Below are positions 17,023 to 26,080 of a stretch of 64,000 bases of DNA, one piece after another. The translations under genes were made by a program, and so were the position numbers. The notes beneath the pieces were generated by a model, which had not been told where the DNA came from, did not search any database, and saw only the letters and a list, made by a program, of their open reading frames with translations. Origin of the DNA: CBDCYS01 sp965226185. Its GTDB lineage: Bacteria > Acidobacteriota > Terriglobia > Bryobacterales > UBA6623. The first letter of the stretch is position 1; each line of letters starts with the position of its first letter. The stretch covers positions 186,001-250,000 of the forward strand of contig CBDDCT010000004.1 of assembly GCA_965226185.1 (NCBI GenBank). The letters run 5' to 3'.

Positions 17023-18000
17023 TCATGGCAAGAAGGACTCCGCGGGGACGAGAGGAGGGGGCTCTGGCATGGAGTCGAACGGCGTCTCCCCATAGAAGAG
17101 CGTGCCGGCGGCCGACGAGATTGCGCGGGTGGCGGCGTCCATTCCCTCGTCGGCGGTGGTGAAAATGAGGCAGACCTTGCCGTCAAGCCGGACAAACTCC
17201 GGGCAGGTCACGCGGGGAGAGCCGGGGAACGTCCATTGCGTGAGGACGGCTCCATCCGAGAGCCGGATCTCCCGCGCCAGACCGGTATCGACAGAATCGG
17301 GATTGTAGAAGGCCACAACAATCGTTGAGCCGTCGGGGGCCGGCCGCATGCCGTCCGGCACGGCTGGGAGTGATTCGGGCGGCACGACCAGCGAGCGCTG
17401 AAGGATTTTCTCGAGGCCGCGATCGAACAGGTAGCGGCTGATTGTCCTCGGCGCGGAATCGATGTCAATGACGGTTGCGCCTTGTTGGCCGTCCTGGAAA
17501 AACTTTCCGTTGGAGCAGATCTGCTTGTCCACGAGCTGGATAACACGCTTCGAGCCGCAATCGTAGCGGTAAAGCGCCGCGATCTTCTGGTTGAACTCGA
17601 GGTGTTTGGTTCCGAACAAGAGTCCGCCGGGGATCGGAATTCCGTCGTTGATAATCACGCGCTCATCGTCAGTAACAATGATCCCGGTCTCTTCGACGCG
17701 GCCCGTTTTCAGGTCCAGCAGTACGAGCCGCCGCTCCATGCCCACAACAACGATGCCGCTGTGTGAGGTTTCGGCGAAGAAGCCCGGCCGGCCCGGCAGC
17801 TCGTAGGTTTGATTAGCACGGGTTTCGAGATTCAGCAGGTTGAAGCTTCCCTTTAGCTTGTCCACCCCATACTGGATCGCCACCCAGCCCAACAGAGGCT
17901 CCGGGCTAGCGAAGTTCTGGAGGACCCGCGGGCCCTCGGGCAGGAACCTCAGCTCTTCGTTTGCGGGCTCGTAGAAAGGACGGCAGGTGTAGTTCCGCAT
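17023..18000 (-). CDS. SMP-30/gluconolactonase-like beta-propeller protein
   Basis: A 325-residue protein with repeated four-strand blades. The segment DERVIINDGIPIPGGLLFGTKHLEF corresponds to the SMP-30 family's R-x-N-D-G ... G-x-x-F-G-T motif, where the Asn and Asp take part in metal binding. Family members are lactonases or related sugar-acid hydrolases; the substrate here is unknown. No signal peptide is apparent. Convergent or divergent partners are not obvious. Confidence 0.65.
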   Translation of the reverse strand: MRNYTCRPFYEPANEELRFLPEGPRVLQNFASPEPLLGWVAIQYGVDKLKGSFNLLNLETRANQTYELPGRPGFFAETSHSGIVVVGMERRLVLLDLKTGRVEETGIIVTDDERVIINDGIPIPGGLLFGTKHLEFNQKIAALYRYDCGSKRVIQLVDKQICSNGKFFQDGQQGATVIDIDSAPRTISRYLFDRGLEKILQRSLVVPPESLPAVPDGMRPAPDGSTIVVAFYNPDSVDTGLAREIRLSDGAVLTQWTFPGSPRVTCPEFVRLDGKVCLIFTTADEGMDAATRAISSAAGTLFYGETPFDSMPEPPPLVPAESFLP

Positions 18001-18042
18001 ATTGGGACCGGGACAGTGTATGCGGGTGGGCGGGCAATATTC

Positions 18043-18066
18043 TCACGCGGACCAGCCGCAACAAAA
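18043..18066. repeat. Dispersed repeat fragment
   Basis: TCACGCGGACCAGCCGCAAC is found at 18043-18062 and again at 25951-25970, each followed by A-rich bases and then GGGG. Both sit in intergenic DNA, and the second is next to a REP-like sequence. Confidence 0.45.
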
Positions 18067-18126
18067 AGGGGCTTCCGCGTCCTCCCCCGCGGCTCGGCTA
18101 TCGATGAGACAGGTGTTCGGGGGACT

Positions 18127-19938
18127 CTACACTAGCGACAGTTCTATGGCACGGGTCTTGGCGTCAAGATGCGTGATCTTGAAGGAGCGCACCTGGCCCT
18201 CCTCCAGCTTTTCGGCACGTCTCGACATCGACCCGGAGGGTCCCTCGTCAGCGCCTTTCCACGCGGAAGCGAGCATCGCGCCAAGCGACGATACGTCTTT
18301 CGCGGCGCTGTCGGCCGGGGCGGCTGCTTCGCCGTCGGCTTCGGACCCGGTGAGAGAACATATAGCTTCAACACCTTCGCCCAGGTCGATCACGGCTTTG
18401 TTTTTCTTGATGCGGGAGACGCGGCCGGTTACTGTATCACCAGGCTTGTATTCTTCGATGAAAAGGTCCAGGTCGTTGGCGGAACCAGCAGCTTTCATGC
18501 TGAGCTTCAGCCGGCGTTTGACCGCATCGATCTCGATCACCGCCACCTGGATTTTCTCGCCGGCCTTCACGACCTCGCTCGGGTGGTTGATCCGCCGGTC
18601 CTCCACGAAGTCGGATACATGCACGAGACCATCTATACCCTCCGAGATTTCGACAAACGCGCCGAATGCGGCGATGTTGCGAACCGTACCCTCGAGCACC
18701 TTGCCGACCGGGAATTTTTCCAGCGCTTTTTCCCAGGGGTCGCCGAGAGTCTGTTTAATCCCAAGGCCGATCCGCCGCTGCGCGGCTTTGATTTCGAGCA
18801 CGACGACGTCGACGATATCTCCAACGCTGACAAGATCTTTCGGATGCTGCACTCGCCGGGCCCACGACATTTCCGAGACATGAACCAGGCCTTCCACGCC
18901 CGGCTCGAGCTCAACAAAAGCTCCAAAGTCCATCAATTTTGTGACAGGGCCCTTGATGCGGTCGCCGACGCTGAGTTTTTCAGCGATCAGCGTCCAAGGG
19001 TCCGGCGTAAGCTGTTTGAGCCCGGCCGAGATGCGCTTGCCACCCTCTTCGATCTTGAGAACCTTGACTTCGAGTGAATCACCCACCGAAAGTACGGACG
19101 AAACATCCTTGACCTTCTCCCAGGCCAGGTCGCTCACGTGCAGAAGCGCATCGACCCCGCCCAGGTCGATAAAGGCTCCGAAGTCACGGACTTCACGCAC
19201 TGTCCCCTCGACGACCATCTCCGGCTGCAGCGCCGCAATACGCTCTTGTTTCTTCTGTTCGCGCTCTTCTTCCAGCAAAACACGGCGGTCGATAATGACA
19301 TTCTCATCGTCGACATCGAGCTGTGAGATACGGCAGCGAATCTCTTGGCCAACAAGCTTCTCGAGTTCCGCCGTTTCGCGGACTCCGCTCCTGGAAGCAG
19401 GCAGAAAAGCGCGGACTCCGATATCAACCGACAACCCGCCCTTGATGACCTCCGTGACCTTGCCCGCAATCGTCGAGCCGTTTTCGAACGCCATCTCGAA
19501 CTGCTCCCAGTTCTTGGGACGTTCGGCGATTACGCGCGAAAGTGTCAGGTAGCCGTCCGCCGAGCGGCCCGTGATACTGACTTCGGCCGAGTCGCCCACC
19601 GCCAGCTCAACATTACCGTCCACGTCGTGAGCGGCATCCAGCGGGAGGAATGCCTCCGACTTACGGCCGATATCGACGAAGAACCCGTCATCACGCACCG
19701 TAACGACCTCGCCCACCAGCACGCCGCCGGCCGAAGCCGCGGGCTTGTCTTGGCCGTGTTCGAACTCCGCTAACAAGTCAGAGAAGACTGGCTCGTCCGG
19801 CGCCTCAGCCAGTTCCGCTGGCTCGGCGTCGGGGTCGAATTCGTCTGACGGCCGCGGCAGAGCGGGGACGGTAGTGGGTGCTTGGGGGCTCGGGCGAGCA
19901 GACTGAGCCGACTGTTTGGATTCGAGAGCGTCACTCAT
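18127..19938 (-). CDS. rpsA: 30S ribosomal protein S1
   Basis: A 603-residue protein with an acidic N-terminal tail and six S1 RNA-binding repeats, recognisable by G-x-V-x-x-(I/V)-x-x-(F/G)-(G/A)-(A/L)-F-V-(D/E)-(I/L) cores such as GTVREVRDFGAFIDLGGVD and GPVTKLMDFGAFVELEPG. It brings mRNA to the ribosome and is normally essential. Length and repeat number match S1 of other bacteria. No strong ribosome binding site is visible before ATG 19938. The upstream 260 bases hold only short repeats of GATGAGCCTGAA. Confidence 0.93.
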   Translation of the reverse strand: MSDALESKQSAQSARPSPQAPTTVPALPRPSDEFDPDAEPAELAEAPDEPVFSDLLAEFEHGQDKPAASAGGVLVGEVVTVRDDGFFVDIGRKSEAFLPLDAAHDVDGNVELAVGDSAEVSITGRSADGYLTLSRVIAERPKNWEQFEMAFENGSTIAGKVTEVIKGGLSVDIGVRAFLPASRSGVRETAELEKLVGQEIRCRISQLDVDDENVIIDRRVLLEEEREQKKQERIAALQPEMVVEGTVREVRDFGAFIDLGGVDALLHVSDLAWEKVKDVSSVLSVGDSLEVKVLKIEEGGKRISAGLKQLTPDPWTLIAEKLSVGDRIKGPVTKLMDFGAFVELEPGVEGLVHVSEMSWARRVQHPKDLVSVGDIVDVVVLEIKAAQRRIGLGIKQTLGDPWEKALEKFPVGKVLEGTVRNIAAFGAFVEISEGIDGLVHVSDFVEDRRINHPSEVVKAGEKIQVAVIEIDAVKRRLKLSMKAAGSANDLDLFIEEYKPGDTVTGRVSRIKKNKAVIDLGEGVEAICSLTGSEADGEAAAPADSAAKDVSSLGAMLASAWKGADEGPSGSMSRRAEKLEEGQVRSFKITHLDAKTRAIELSLV

Positions 19939-20200
19939 GGGAGCTGCTGTGATTCGACTTTATTGTCCCACAAGCAGGCGGAAACTGAAGGAACGAGAAT
20001 TGTCCAATACATGATGAGCCTGAAAGGGGAGAGTGTTTCCAGCACAAGATGAGCCTGAAGATGAGCCAGCCGGGACAGGGCACAATGCGGGTGAAGGCAA
20101 GTCCCCATGCACCGAGGCATTGGTGTTGCGAATCTGGCCGCGCACTGAGAGAGTCCCGGATGCGGGCCCAACGCGGCACGCCAAGGCCAGCCTGCCGACA

Positions 20201-21121
20201 CTACTCCACACCGTAGATGCCCTTCTCCTCCAGCACGTAGATCAGATTCAACTGGCGAGGTTTCGCGCTTCGCGCAACGAATCCACCCGCGTCCCCAGAT
20301 ATGTGGAGGGCCCGCGAATCCCGGGACCAGCGATAGTCAAACGACCTGCCCGAGCCCGGATCGGCCTCCCTAAGGGACAGGACCGTTTCCATCTGGTCGT
20401 TCTCCGGATTCCAAACGTGGATACTATGCAGACTCGTTCCCAGCGAACCGGACCTCAAAAAAGCGGCCTTCCTGCGATCGGGCGATGCCTTGAGCGTTCC
20501 CCCCGGCCCGAGGTAGCGGGTCGTCCCTTCGTTGAAGTCGTGGATATAAAGTGAGTATTCTGGCCGCAAACTCGCGTTGAGATAGCTTCTCAAGTAGCGG
20601 CTAATCTTGTGGAGGGGCGGGATCGCCCAGGAGTTCCAGCGGCCGTAGACGAGCAGGATAGAGGAACCTTCCCGCAGCAAGGTAGGCCGGTCCACAATCA
20701 TGTCGCGGGTGATGTCGAGTTCGCGGAACCGCTCCGCGCCCGGCAAGCGCAGGTAAACATGCTGGCCCTGTGTCCAGTCGTCGCCGTCGCGGGCGGTTTG
20801 AATCACCCATAGATCTTCTTCTTCGAGATGGTCGGTGAAAACAACCGCACCTTCGAGCTCGGAGGAATCACCCTTCCATTCGGGCCGCGCGGGCTGCTGG
20901 GCGGCAAACTCGCCGGTGTATTGCAGCAGCTCGGGTTTCGAGCCGGCCGCTAACACTTCGGGTGTCTTTTCCTCCACGCCTGAACCCCAACTACCCGGCC
21001 CCAGGACAGCGATGCAGGAGAAATGAACCGCCGCTACCGGAAATAAGACGGCCAGCAGGACCACCGGGACCCAGTGCCGTTTGGGGGCACGGCCGTCGGG
21101 TTGTTGCGAAGATCGGTCCAT
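20201..21121 (-). CDS. Membrane-anchored beta-propeller-like protein
   Basis: A 306-residue protein with one N-terminal membrane helix (HWVPVVLLAVLFPVAAVHFSCIAVL). The rest is rich in short beta strands of the TolB/WD40-like type (for example SPDRRKAAFLRSG, YRWSRDSRALHISGD). Function unknown. It is about 260 bases upstream of rpsA on the same strand, and its own promoter region is the REP-containing stretch after 21122. Confidence 0.55.
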   Translation of the reverse strand: MDRSSQQPDGRAPKRHWVPVVLLAVLFPVAAVHFSCIAVLGPGSWGSGVEEKTPEVLAAGSKPELLQYTGEFAAQQPARPEWKGDSSELEGAVVFTDHLEEEDLWVIQTARDGDDWTQGQHVYLRLPGAERFRELDITRDMIVDRPTLLREGSSILLVYGRWNSWAIPPLHKISRYLRSYLNASLRPEYSLYIHDFNEGTTRYLGPGGTLKASPDRRKAAFLRSGSLGTSLHSIHVWNPENDQMETVLSLREADPGSGRSFDYRWSRDSRALHISGDAGGFVARSAKPRQLNLIYVLEEKGIYGVE

Positions 21122-21591
21122 GGAGCGTAAAGAGAGAGAAAGGTCGGCCCGGCCGTTTCGCCGGCCAGAGCATCATTGTAGTCGAGGTCGAGGTCCCGGC
21201 CTCCTTTGTTTCGGCGAAGATACGACGCCGTAGGGACCGGCACTCTTGCCGGTCCTTCGCCGCGAAGCGGCGACGACTAGTGTTCGCAACAGCCGGCCCA
21301 ACTGGCAAAGGCATGCTGGCCGCACCTGGTTCCCGGAGGTCTTACTCACATAGGCCAAGCCACGTTGCGCCATGCACACCGGCCACCTCCTGCTTGGTGC
21401 CGCCAGTACAATGACAGGTACGAAAAGACCCCAGTGTTCAAAGCAGGCATCCAGTACGGGAGCCACACCTGTGCCCAACTTCCATCCCCAAGTTCGAACT
21501 AATATCAGCCATTTCCCTCTCCTCTCGACATCGTACGAGCCCTCGGCGGATGCATGGCCGGTTGCGGATCGGCTTCGAAGCGAGCCTTGCC
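21122..21591. other. Intergenic region with hairpins
   Basis: Between divergent genes I see no convincing coding sequence. A pair of strong hairpins lies at 21235-21273. The stretch 21360-21480 has open frames on both strands with no recognisable protein. Confidence 0.5.
21235..21273. repeat. Two adjacent perfect hairpins, REP-like
   Basis: GACCGGCA-CTCT-TGCCGGTC (21235-21254) is followed two bases later by TCGCCGC-GAA-GCGGCGA (21257-21273). No U-tract follows on either strand, so a dispersed palindromic element is more likely than an intrinsic terminator. Confidence 0.6.
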
Positions 21592-22521
21592 ATGAGTGAT
21601 CCCAACTCGTCTCTCGTGATTGATGGCGTCGTCCCCGTCCTTCCCGCGCCGTTCACTCCCGACGAAACCGTGGACCTCGATTCCATGGCGAAACTCATCC
21701 AATTCTCCGTGGACTCCGGGCTCTCCGCCGTTTGCCTGCCGGCCTATTCGACGGAGTTCTACAAGCTCAGCATGGATGAGCGGTACGCGCTGGTTCAAGC
21801 GGCGGTTGAAGCTTCCAACGGGCGGATTCCCGTCATCGGACAGTCGAACCATGTTTCGGCGAAACTTGCCGCGGAGATCGCGGCCAAAAATGAGGAGCTG
21901 GGTGTCGCCGCGATTTCCGTCGCCATTCCGCGCCTGTTTGCTCTCTCTGATGACGACCACTTCGCGTTTCTCTCCAAGGTGATTGGAGCGACGAGCTTGC
22001 CCGTGCTGGTGCAGGACTTCAACCCCGGCGGCCCCACCGTCAGCCCCGCTTTCGTCAAGCGGCTCCATGACGCCCACCCGAACTTTCGATATCTCAAGCT
22101 GGAAGAGCCGCTGATGGCGCCCAAGGTCGAAGCCATACTCGAAACGACACAGGGCGCCGTCGGCGTGCTCGAAGGCTGGGGCGGCATGTTTCTGCTGGAG
22201 GGTGTCTCCGCTGGTTGCTGTGGCGTCATGCCGGGGCTGGGCCTTGCGGATCTGCAGCAGCACATCTTCCGTCTGGCGCACTCCGGCGACTTCGAAGCCG
22301 CGATGGACCTGTTCCAGGAGGTGCTGCCGCACATCGTCTTCAGCCTGCAGAACCTCGAGCTGTTTCTCCATATGGACAAGCAGCTTCTTGTACGGCGCAA
22401 CCTGCTGACTCACGCCACGGTTCGCTCCGCCACGCTTGCGCCTGATCCCAATACCGCCCGCCACGCGGATTTTTTGACTGAGCGAGTACTGCGGAGTGTC
22501 GCCCGGTTTCACGCGCGGTAA
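21592..22521 (+). CDS. DapA/NAL-superfamily aldolase or lyase
   Basis: A 309-residue TIM-barrel protein of the dihydrodipicolinate synthase/N-acetylneuraminate lyase superfamily, which makes or breaks C-C bonds of pyruvate-like substrates through a Schiff base. The Lys is in FRYLKLEEP (about residue 169). The N-terminal GVVPVLPAPFTPDETVD is typical. The usual catalytic Tyr (YNxPxR) is not evident; that region reads VQDFNPGGPT, so the activity may differ. ATG 21592 is chosen because the family begins just before this motif. An in-frame ATG at 21550 would add 14 residues, and neither has a clear ribosome binding site. Confidence 0.8.
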   Translation: MSDPNSSLVIDGVVPVLPAPFTPDETVDLDSMAKLIQFSVDSGLSAVCLPAYSTEFYKLSMDERYALVQAAVEASNGRIPVIGQSNHVSAKLAAEIAAKNEELGVAAISVAIPRLFALSDDDHFAFLSKVIGATSLPVLVQDFNPGGPTVSPAFVKRLHDAHPNFRYLKLEEPLMAPKVEAILETTQGAVGVLEGWGGMFLLEGVSAGCCGVMPGLGLADLQQHIFRLAHSGDFEAAMDLFQEVLPHIVFSLQNLELFLHMDKQLLVRRNLLTHATVRSATLAPDPNTARHADFLTERVLRSVARFHAR

Positions 22522-22651
22522 TAGCGGGTCGGCCGGGTTTTGCGCTCCTATCGGATTCCCCAATTGCTGTTGGCGGGACGAAATTGACGATTCCACTTGG
22601 ATTCGGCGGCCCTCTGTACTATTTTTTACGCGCTCTTGAACCGATACGTAA

Positions 22652-22671
22652 TTTAGGTTGTATTACCTAAA
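22652..22671. promoter_or_regulatory. Palindrome upstream of the DksA-like gene
   Basis: TTTAGGT-(6)-ACCTAAA forms a perfect 7-bp inverted repeat. A TTGAAC (about 22636-22641) with a TGTATT 17 bases later could be a promoter overlapping it, so the palindrome may be an operator. Inference only. Confidence 0.35.
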
Positions 22672-22754
22672 GCAAAAGGGTACGGAGGCTCCATTGCCGC
22701 CGATGAACGTGAAGGCGATAATCGCTGCTAGATCGCGGGTGGAGGACGATAGAG

Positions 22755-23099
22755 ATGACAGGAAAACAGCTACAGGCTTTCCAGGAAACGCTGGAGACCA
22801 CTCTCCAGCAATCCACAAGGCGATCAGAGAAGGCCGACGGCCTGCATGCCGAACAGGAGCCGGACCCCATCGACGATGCGCAGTCGAAGAGCTTGAGAGA
22901 ACTAGCCGTCCATTTGATGAGTACCGATTGGCAAGTTCAAAAGGCGATCCAAGCGGCCCTGGGCCGGATCGAGTCCGGACAATACGGCCGCTGCGAAGAG
23001 TGTGATGAGCCGATCGTAATGCGAAGATTGAAGGCCCTGCCCTGGGCGAGGCGCTGCGTGGCCTGCCAGGAAGAATCCGAAGCAGCGCTTACGAGTTAA
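22755..23099 (+). CDS. DksA/TraR-type C4 zinc-finger protein
   Basis: A 114-residue protein with an N-terminal coiled-coil-like region and a C-terminal four-cysteine zinc finger, C-E-E-C-x17-C-V-A-C. This is the layout of DksA/TraR family proteins that bind in the RNA polymerase secondary channel and modulate transcription. It lacks the full length of E. coli DksA (151 residues), as do many paralogues. The start is ATG 22755 after GGAGGACG. Confidence 0.85.
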   Translation: MTGKQLQAFQETLETTLQQSTRRSEKADGLHAEQEPDPIDDAQSKSLRELAVHLMSTDWQVQKAIQAALGRIESGQYGRCEECDEPIVMRRLKALPWARRCVACQEESEAALTS

Positions 23100-23443
23100 T
23101 CGGCGCCGTTCCCGAACCTCATTGGTCTTCAGGAAGAACGCCCCCCAATACTGAACTGAGTCGGTATCCGGGAAGAGCCGCATCTTCTCGGACATTCGGG
23201 CAAGCCGCCTGCATGTGTCAGACGACTTCAAGCCTCCATTTCTCAGTGCTCCTATTCGGCGCGGACACTACGGTGAGCACGGCGAGCAAGCGTAATGAAG
23301 TGGTGGCGTGCCTATCTTCCGCTTGGACCGTCAGCCGGTGAGAAATGCAAGCTAGGATGAAGGGGCCACCGATGGGATCGCGATGGAAAGCGCCAAAGCG
23401 AGCATCGAAGGCGCGCCATGATTGAGCCAGCAGGGGGGATCCA
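23100..23443. other. Intergenic region, no gene seen
   Basis: No coding potential or RNA recognised. A short stretch (GTGCTCCTATTCGGCGCGGACAC, near 23245-23267) resembles GTGCGCCTTTTCGGTGCGGACAC (near 9629-9651) and may be a relic of a shared mobile element. Confidence 0.4.
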
Positions 23444-24556
23444 GTGCTATCCGTCTTTTCATCGCCCAGCCGCTACACCCAAGGGAAGAACGCGACGGCC
23501 TCACTCGGCGAGGAGATGGCTAAGCTTGGGTTGAAGGGACCTGCCCTCATTCTGGCGGGCAAGTCGGCCCAGCGGCTTCTGTCACAAACTTGGGCCGGCA
23601 CGCTAGGTGGCGCGGGTATCCAGCATGCTGTTCACCCATTTGGAGGCGAGTGTTCACACGCCGAAATCGAGCGCGTCAAAGAGGCGGCCCGGCGGGCAAA
23701 GGCTGAAGTTATCATCGGCGCCGGGGGCGGCAAGGTGCTCGATGCCGCCCGGGCCGTTGCAGCGGATTTGGACTTGCCCGCCGTCAACTGCCCGACCGTG
23801 GCCTCGAGTGACGCACCGTGCAGCGCGCTGTCGGTGATCTATACCGAAGAAGGCGTCTTTCAGGAATATCGCTTTTATCGTAAGAATCCCGAGCTGGTTT
23901 TGGTCGACACGCAGGTCATCGCGCGGGGGCCGGTGCGGCTGCTGGTGGCGGGGATGGGGGATGCTCTTGCGACCATGTTCGAGGCCAAAACCTGTGTTGA
24001 GGGGCATATTCGAAACATGCGGGGCGGGGCTTCGACCCAAAGCGCCTTGGCGCTTGCCGAACTGTGCTATCGCACTCTGTTGAACGACGGACTAGCCGCG
24101 CGGCGGGCGCTGGAGACCAAAGTAGTAACGCCCGCGCTCGAGAGATTGGTCGAGGCCAACACGCTGCTGTCGGGCCTTGGCTTCGAGTCGTCGGGGCTGG
24201 CGGCGGCGCATGCGGTGCATAACGGGCTGACGGCCGCTGCACCGACGCACAGCTATTACCACGGCGAGAAAGTGGCGTTCGGGACGCTGGTCCAGCTTGT
24301 GCTCGAAGGCAAGCCACCGACGCTGATGGATGAGGTGATGGAATTCTCCACCCAAGTCGGATTGCCGATCACGCTGCGGGAAGTCGGACTCGACGAGCTG
24401 CCCGCGGGGATGCTTCAACAGGTCGCCGAAAGAGCGACGGCCGAGGGTGAAACGATCCACAACGAGCCGTTCGAGGTGGAGCCCGGCATGGTCGCCGACG
24501 CAATCCGTGCCGCCGACGCGATTGGCCAAGCATGGAAGTCAGGGCATCGCGGGTAA
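23444..24556 (+). CDS. Glycerol dehydrogenase-like enzyme (iron/zinc alcohol dehydrogenase family)
   Basis: A 370-residue NAD-dependent polyol dehydrogenase of the GldA group. The N-terminal domain has the glycine-rich NAD site GAGGGKVLDAARAVA and the following PTVASSDAPCSALSV block. The metal site consists of D in GMGDALATMFEA, H in AAAHAVHNGL and H in YYHGEKVAFG. The start is GTG 23444 after AGGGGGGAT. Family members oxidise glycerol or related diols; the true substrate is not certain. It is followed 100 bases later by a small secreted protein on the same strand. Confidence 0.85.
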   Translation: MLSVFSSPSRYTQGKNATASLGEEMAKLGLKGPALILAGKSAQRLLSQTWAGTLGGAGIQHAVHPFGGECSHAEIERVKEAARRAKAEVIIGAGGGKVLDAARAVAADLDLPAVNCPTVASSDAPCSALSVIYTEEGVFQEYRFYRKNPELVLVDTQVIARGPVRLLVAGMGDALATMFEAKTCVEGHIRNMRGGASTQSALALAELCYRTLLNDGLAARRALETKVVTPALERLVEANTLLSGLGFESSGLAAAHAVHNGLTAAAPTHSYYHGEKVAFGTLVQLVLEGKPPTLMDEVMEFSTQVGLPITLREVGLDELPAGMLQQVAERATAEGETIHNEPFEVEPGMVADAIRAADAIGQAWKSGHRG

Positions 24557-24657
24557 AGGGTGCTGGGGGGGATGCCGTACTGCCCTGCCGGATTTGCGGT
24601 TCCGCCCCGCAATGCGCGATCCTAGTGGTACCAAATCAACAGACTAACGGAGGAACG

Positions 24658-25059
24658 ATGTTTAGCGACAAATGGTGTTTTCGAGCCTTGGCCGTGTTCT
24701 TGCTGGGAAGCGTGGTTTGCTTTGCCCAGGTGCGCCGATTAGAGGGGCCGGGCCCGGTCGAGATTCATGTCCACGCCAACGCCAAGGCCGGCATGGGTTC
24801 GACACTTGAAAAGGTTTTCAACACGCAATTCTATCCCGCGATCAGCAAGCAAACCGGTTTCAAGCACTGCGATTTGTTGCGCTCGGCGGAGCACAAGGGC
24901 GCCTACGTCCTCACCATCGCCTTCGATAGCGAGGACCTTCGGGTGCGTTGGGTGAATTCCGACCTGCACCAGCGGATGTGGCCGAAGATGCAAGCGAACT
25001 TCGACGATGAAAGTATGAAGATCGAAGCCTTCGGCATGGTGGCCGCGAAGTCCAAGTAA
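24658..25059 (+). CDS. Secreted small protein, ABM/dimeric alpha-beta barrel-like
   Basis: A 133-residue protein starting at ATG 24658 after GGAGGA, with an N-terminal signal peptide (WCFRALAVFLLGSVVCFAQ). The mature part (EIHVHANAKAGMGSTLEKVFN...KGAYVLTIAFDSEDLRVRW) has the strand-helix pattern of antibiotic-biosynthesis-monooxygenase-like ferredoxin folds. Function unknown; a longer upstream frame start is unlikely because it overlaps the preceding gene. Confidence 0.6.
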   Translation: MFSDKWCFRALAVFLLGSVVCFAQVRRLEGPGPVEIHVHANAKAGMGSTLEKVFNTQFYPAISKQTGFKHCDLLRSAEHKGAYVLTIAFDSEDLRVRWVNSDLHQRMWPKMQANFDDESMKIEAFGMVAAKSK

Positions 25060-25194
25060 TCGGCCGGCTGTCGTGGACCCCGTCTTGATTCATTCGCTTG
25101 ATGACCCTGGGTGTGTGCGGTTGCCTGCCAATGACGTTGTACAGTTCGAGCTGCATGCACGCCAACGGGCGGCTCCCGCCGGAGATTCATGCAC

Positions 25195-25854
25195 TTAGAA
25201 CTCCAGTTCCCCCCGAAGATCGGGATTTTGGTGGAGCCAGCGTCTCCCATGTTCAGGCAAATCGCCTTCGGAAACCAGCCGCCGCAGGTTCTCGATGGTG
25301 TCGATGTCGTACCAGGCGGGCAATCGCTCGGACGCCAGGCCGGCACGTTTGAAGGCGCGCTCGGTTTCCGTGAGCGTGGATGCGGTTGACCAGCTCACTT
25401 CCTTGAACATTCCGGCTTTGGCTGAACGGCAGCCCACCGCGTAGTAACCGCCATCTTCGCAGGGTCCGAGCACGGCATCGACATTTCCCAATAGCTTGTG
25501 CCCGGCTCGAAGATAGTCCGGCGGCAGCGTTGGGCTGTCGCTGCCGACGATGAGCATGCGGTCGTGCCCTTGCTGGCTCAGGTCTTCGAAGCATTGGAGC
25601 ATCTTCTCCCCCAGGTCAGCTCCGCGCTGCGGACCAACCCGGCCAGGGCCCGCCAGCTTACGAAAGCCCGGCCATTCCTGGTCCGAGTAGAGGTACAGGG
25701 AAGCGCTTTCAATCGAGCTCAAGCTTGCCCAAGTGTCTTGAACGAACGCGAAGTGAAGCGCCGCGGCCTGCTTGGCGGTTAGGTGAGACTGCAAGCGTGT
25801 TTTGACGGAGCCTGGGATCGGGGCTTTCGCAAAAAGGGCTATGGCGTTGGACAC
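25195..25854 (-). CDS. TIGR04282 (DUF2064) family glycosyltransferase-like protein
   Basis: A 219-residue nucleotide-diphospho-sugar-transferase-like protein. Family landmarks are the start ALFAKAPIPGSVKTRL, the IVGSDSPTLPPDYL metal/nucleotide site, and LGPCEDGGYYAVG. Members resemble CofC/MobA-type nucleotidyltransferases and often sit near glycosyltransferases; the substrate is unknown. It is transcribed toward the REP-bearing stretch and away from the interrupted SUMF1-like gene. Confidence 0.85.
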   Translation of the reverse strand: MSNAIALFAKAPIPGSVKTRLQSHLTAKQAAALHFAFVQDTWASLSSIESASLYLYSDQEWPGFRKLAGPGRVGPQRGADLGEKMLQCFEDLSQQGHDRMLIVGSDSPTLPPDYLRAGHKLLGNVDAVLGPCEDGGYYAVGCRSAKAGMFKEVSWSTASTLTETERAFKRAGLASERLPAWYDIDTIENLRRLVSEGDLPEHGRRWLHQNPDLRGELEF

Positions 25855-26019
25855 GGGAAGTTTGGGTATGCACTAAATTAACCGAAGCGATGAGCCGAAA
25901 GAATCAAACGATCGGCGAAAAGAATCGAATTCAGCTTGATGACCGCTCCTTCACGCGGACCAGCCGCAACCAAAACGGGGAGCGTGGCCGCTGTCGGATG
26001 AGGCGCGGCGAAGCGGCCA

Positions 26020-26044
26020 ACCGCTCCCTCACGGTCACGGCTCC
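26020..26044. repeat. REP-like sequence
   Basis: The core ACCGCTCCCTCACGGTCACG-GCTCC is nearly identical to 51581-51605 and to the interrupted copy at 50327/51511. It overlaps the stop codon of the SUMF1-like remnant at 26035-26080. Confidence 0.6.
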
Positions 26045-26080
26045 AAAATTTCTTCGCAAACGCATCGGAATCCTATGTCA
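26035..26080 (-). pseudogene. 3' remnant of the SUMF1-like gene cut off by IS1380 copy A
   Basis: Joining this stretch to the gene at 27887 and up, with one copy of the 5-bp duplication kept, reads S-Y-S-Y-D-I-G-F-R-C-V-C-E-E-I-L-E-P-stop. D-I-G-F-R-C-V is the conserved C-terminal motif of formylglycine-generating-enzyme-type proteins, so this is the missing end of the gene. The TGA stop is at 26035-26037. Confidence 0.9.

Noticed and set aside
16731..17195. 154-codon minus-strand frame
   Set aside because: Ser/Arg/Pro-rich composition, overlaps the 3' end of the SMP-30-like gene on the same strand in another frame, no ribosome binding site.
21505..22596. 363-codon minus-strand frame over the DapA-like gene
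   Set aside because: The plus strand encodes a clear TIM-barrel lyase with Schiff-base Lys; the minus frame is a GC-rich shadow.
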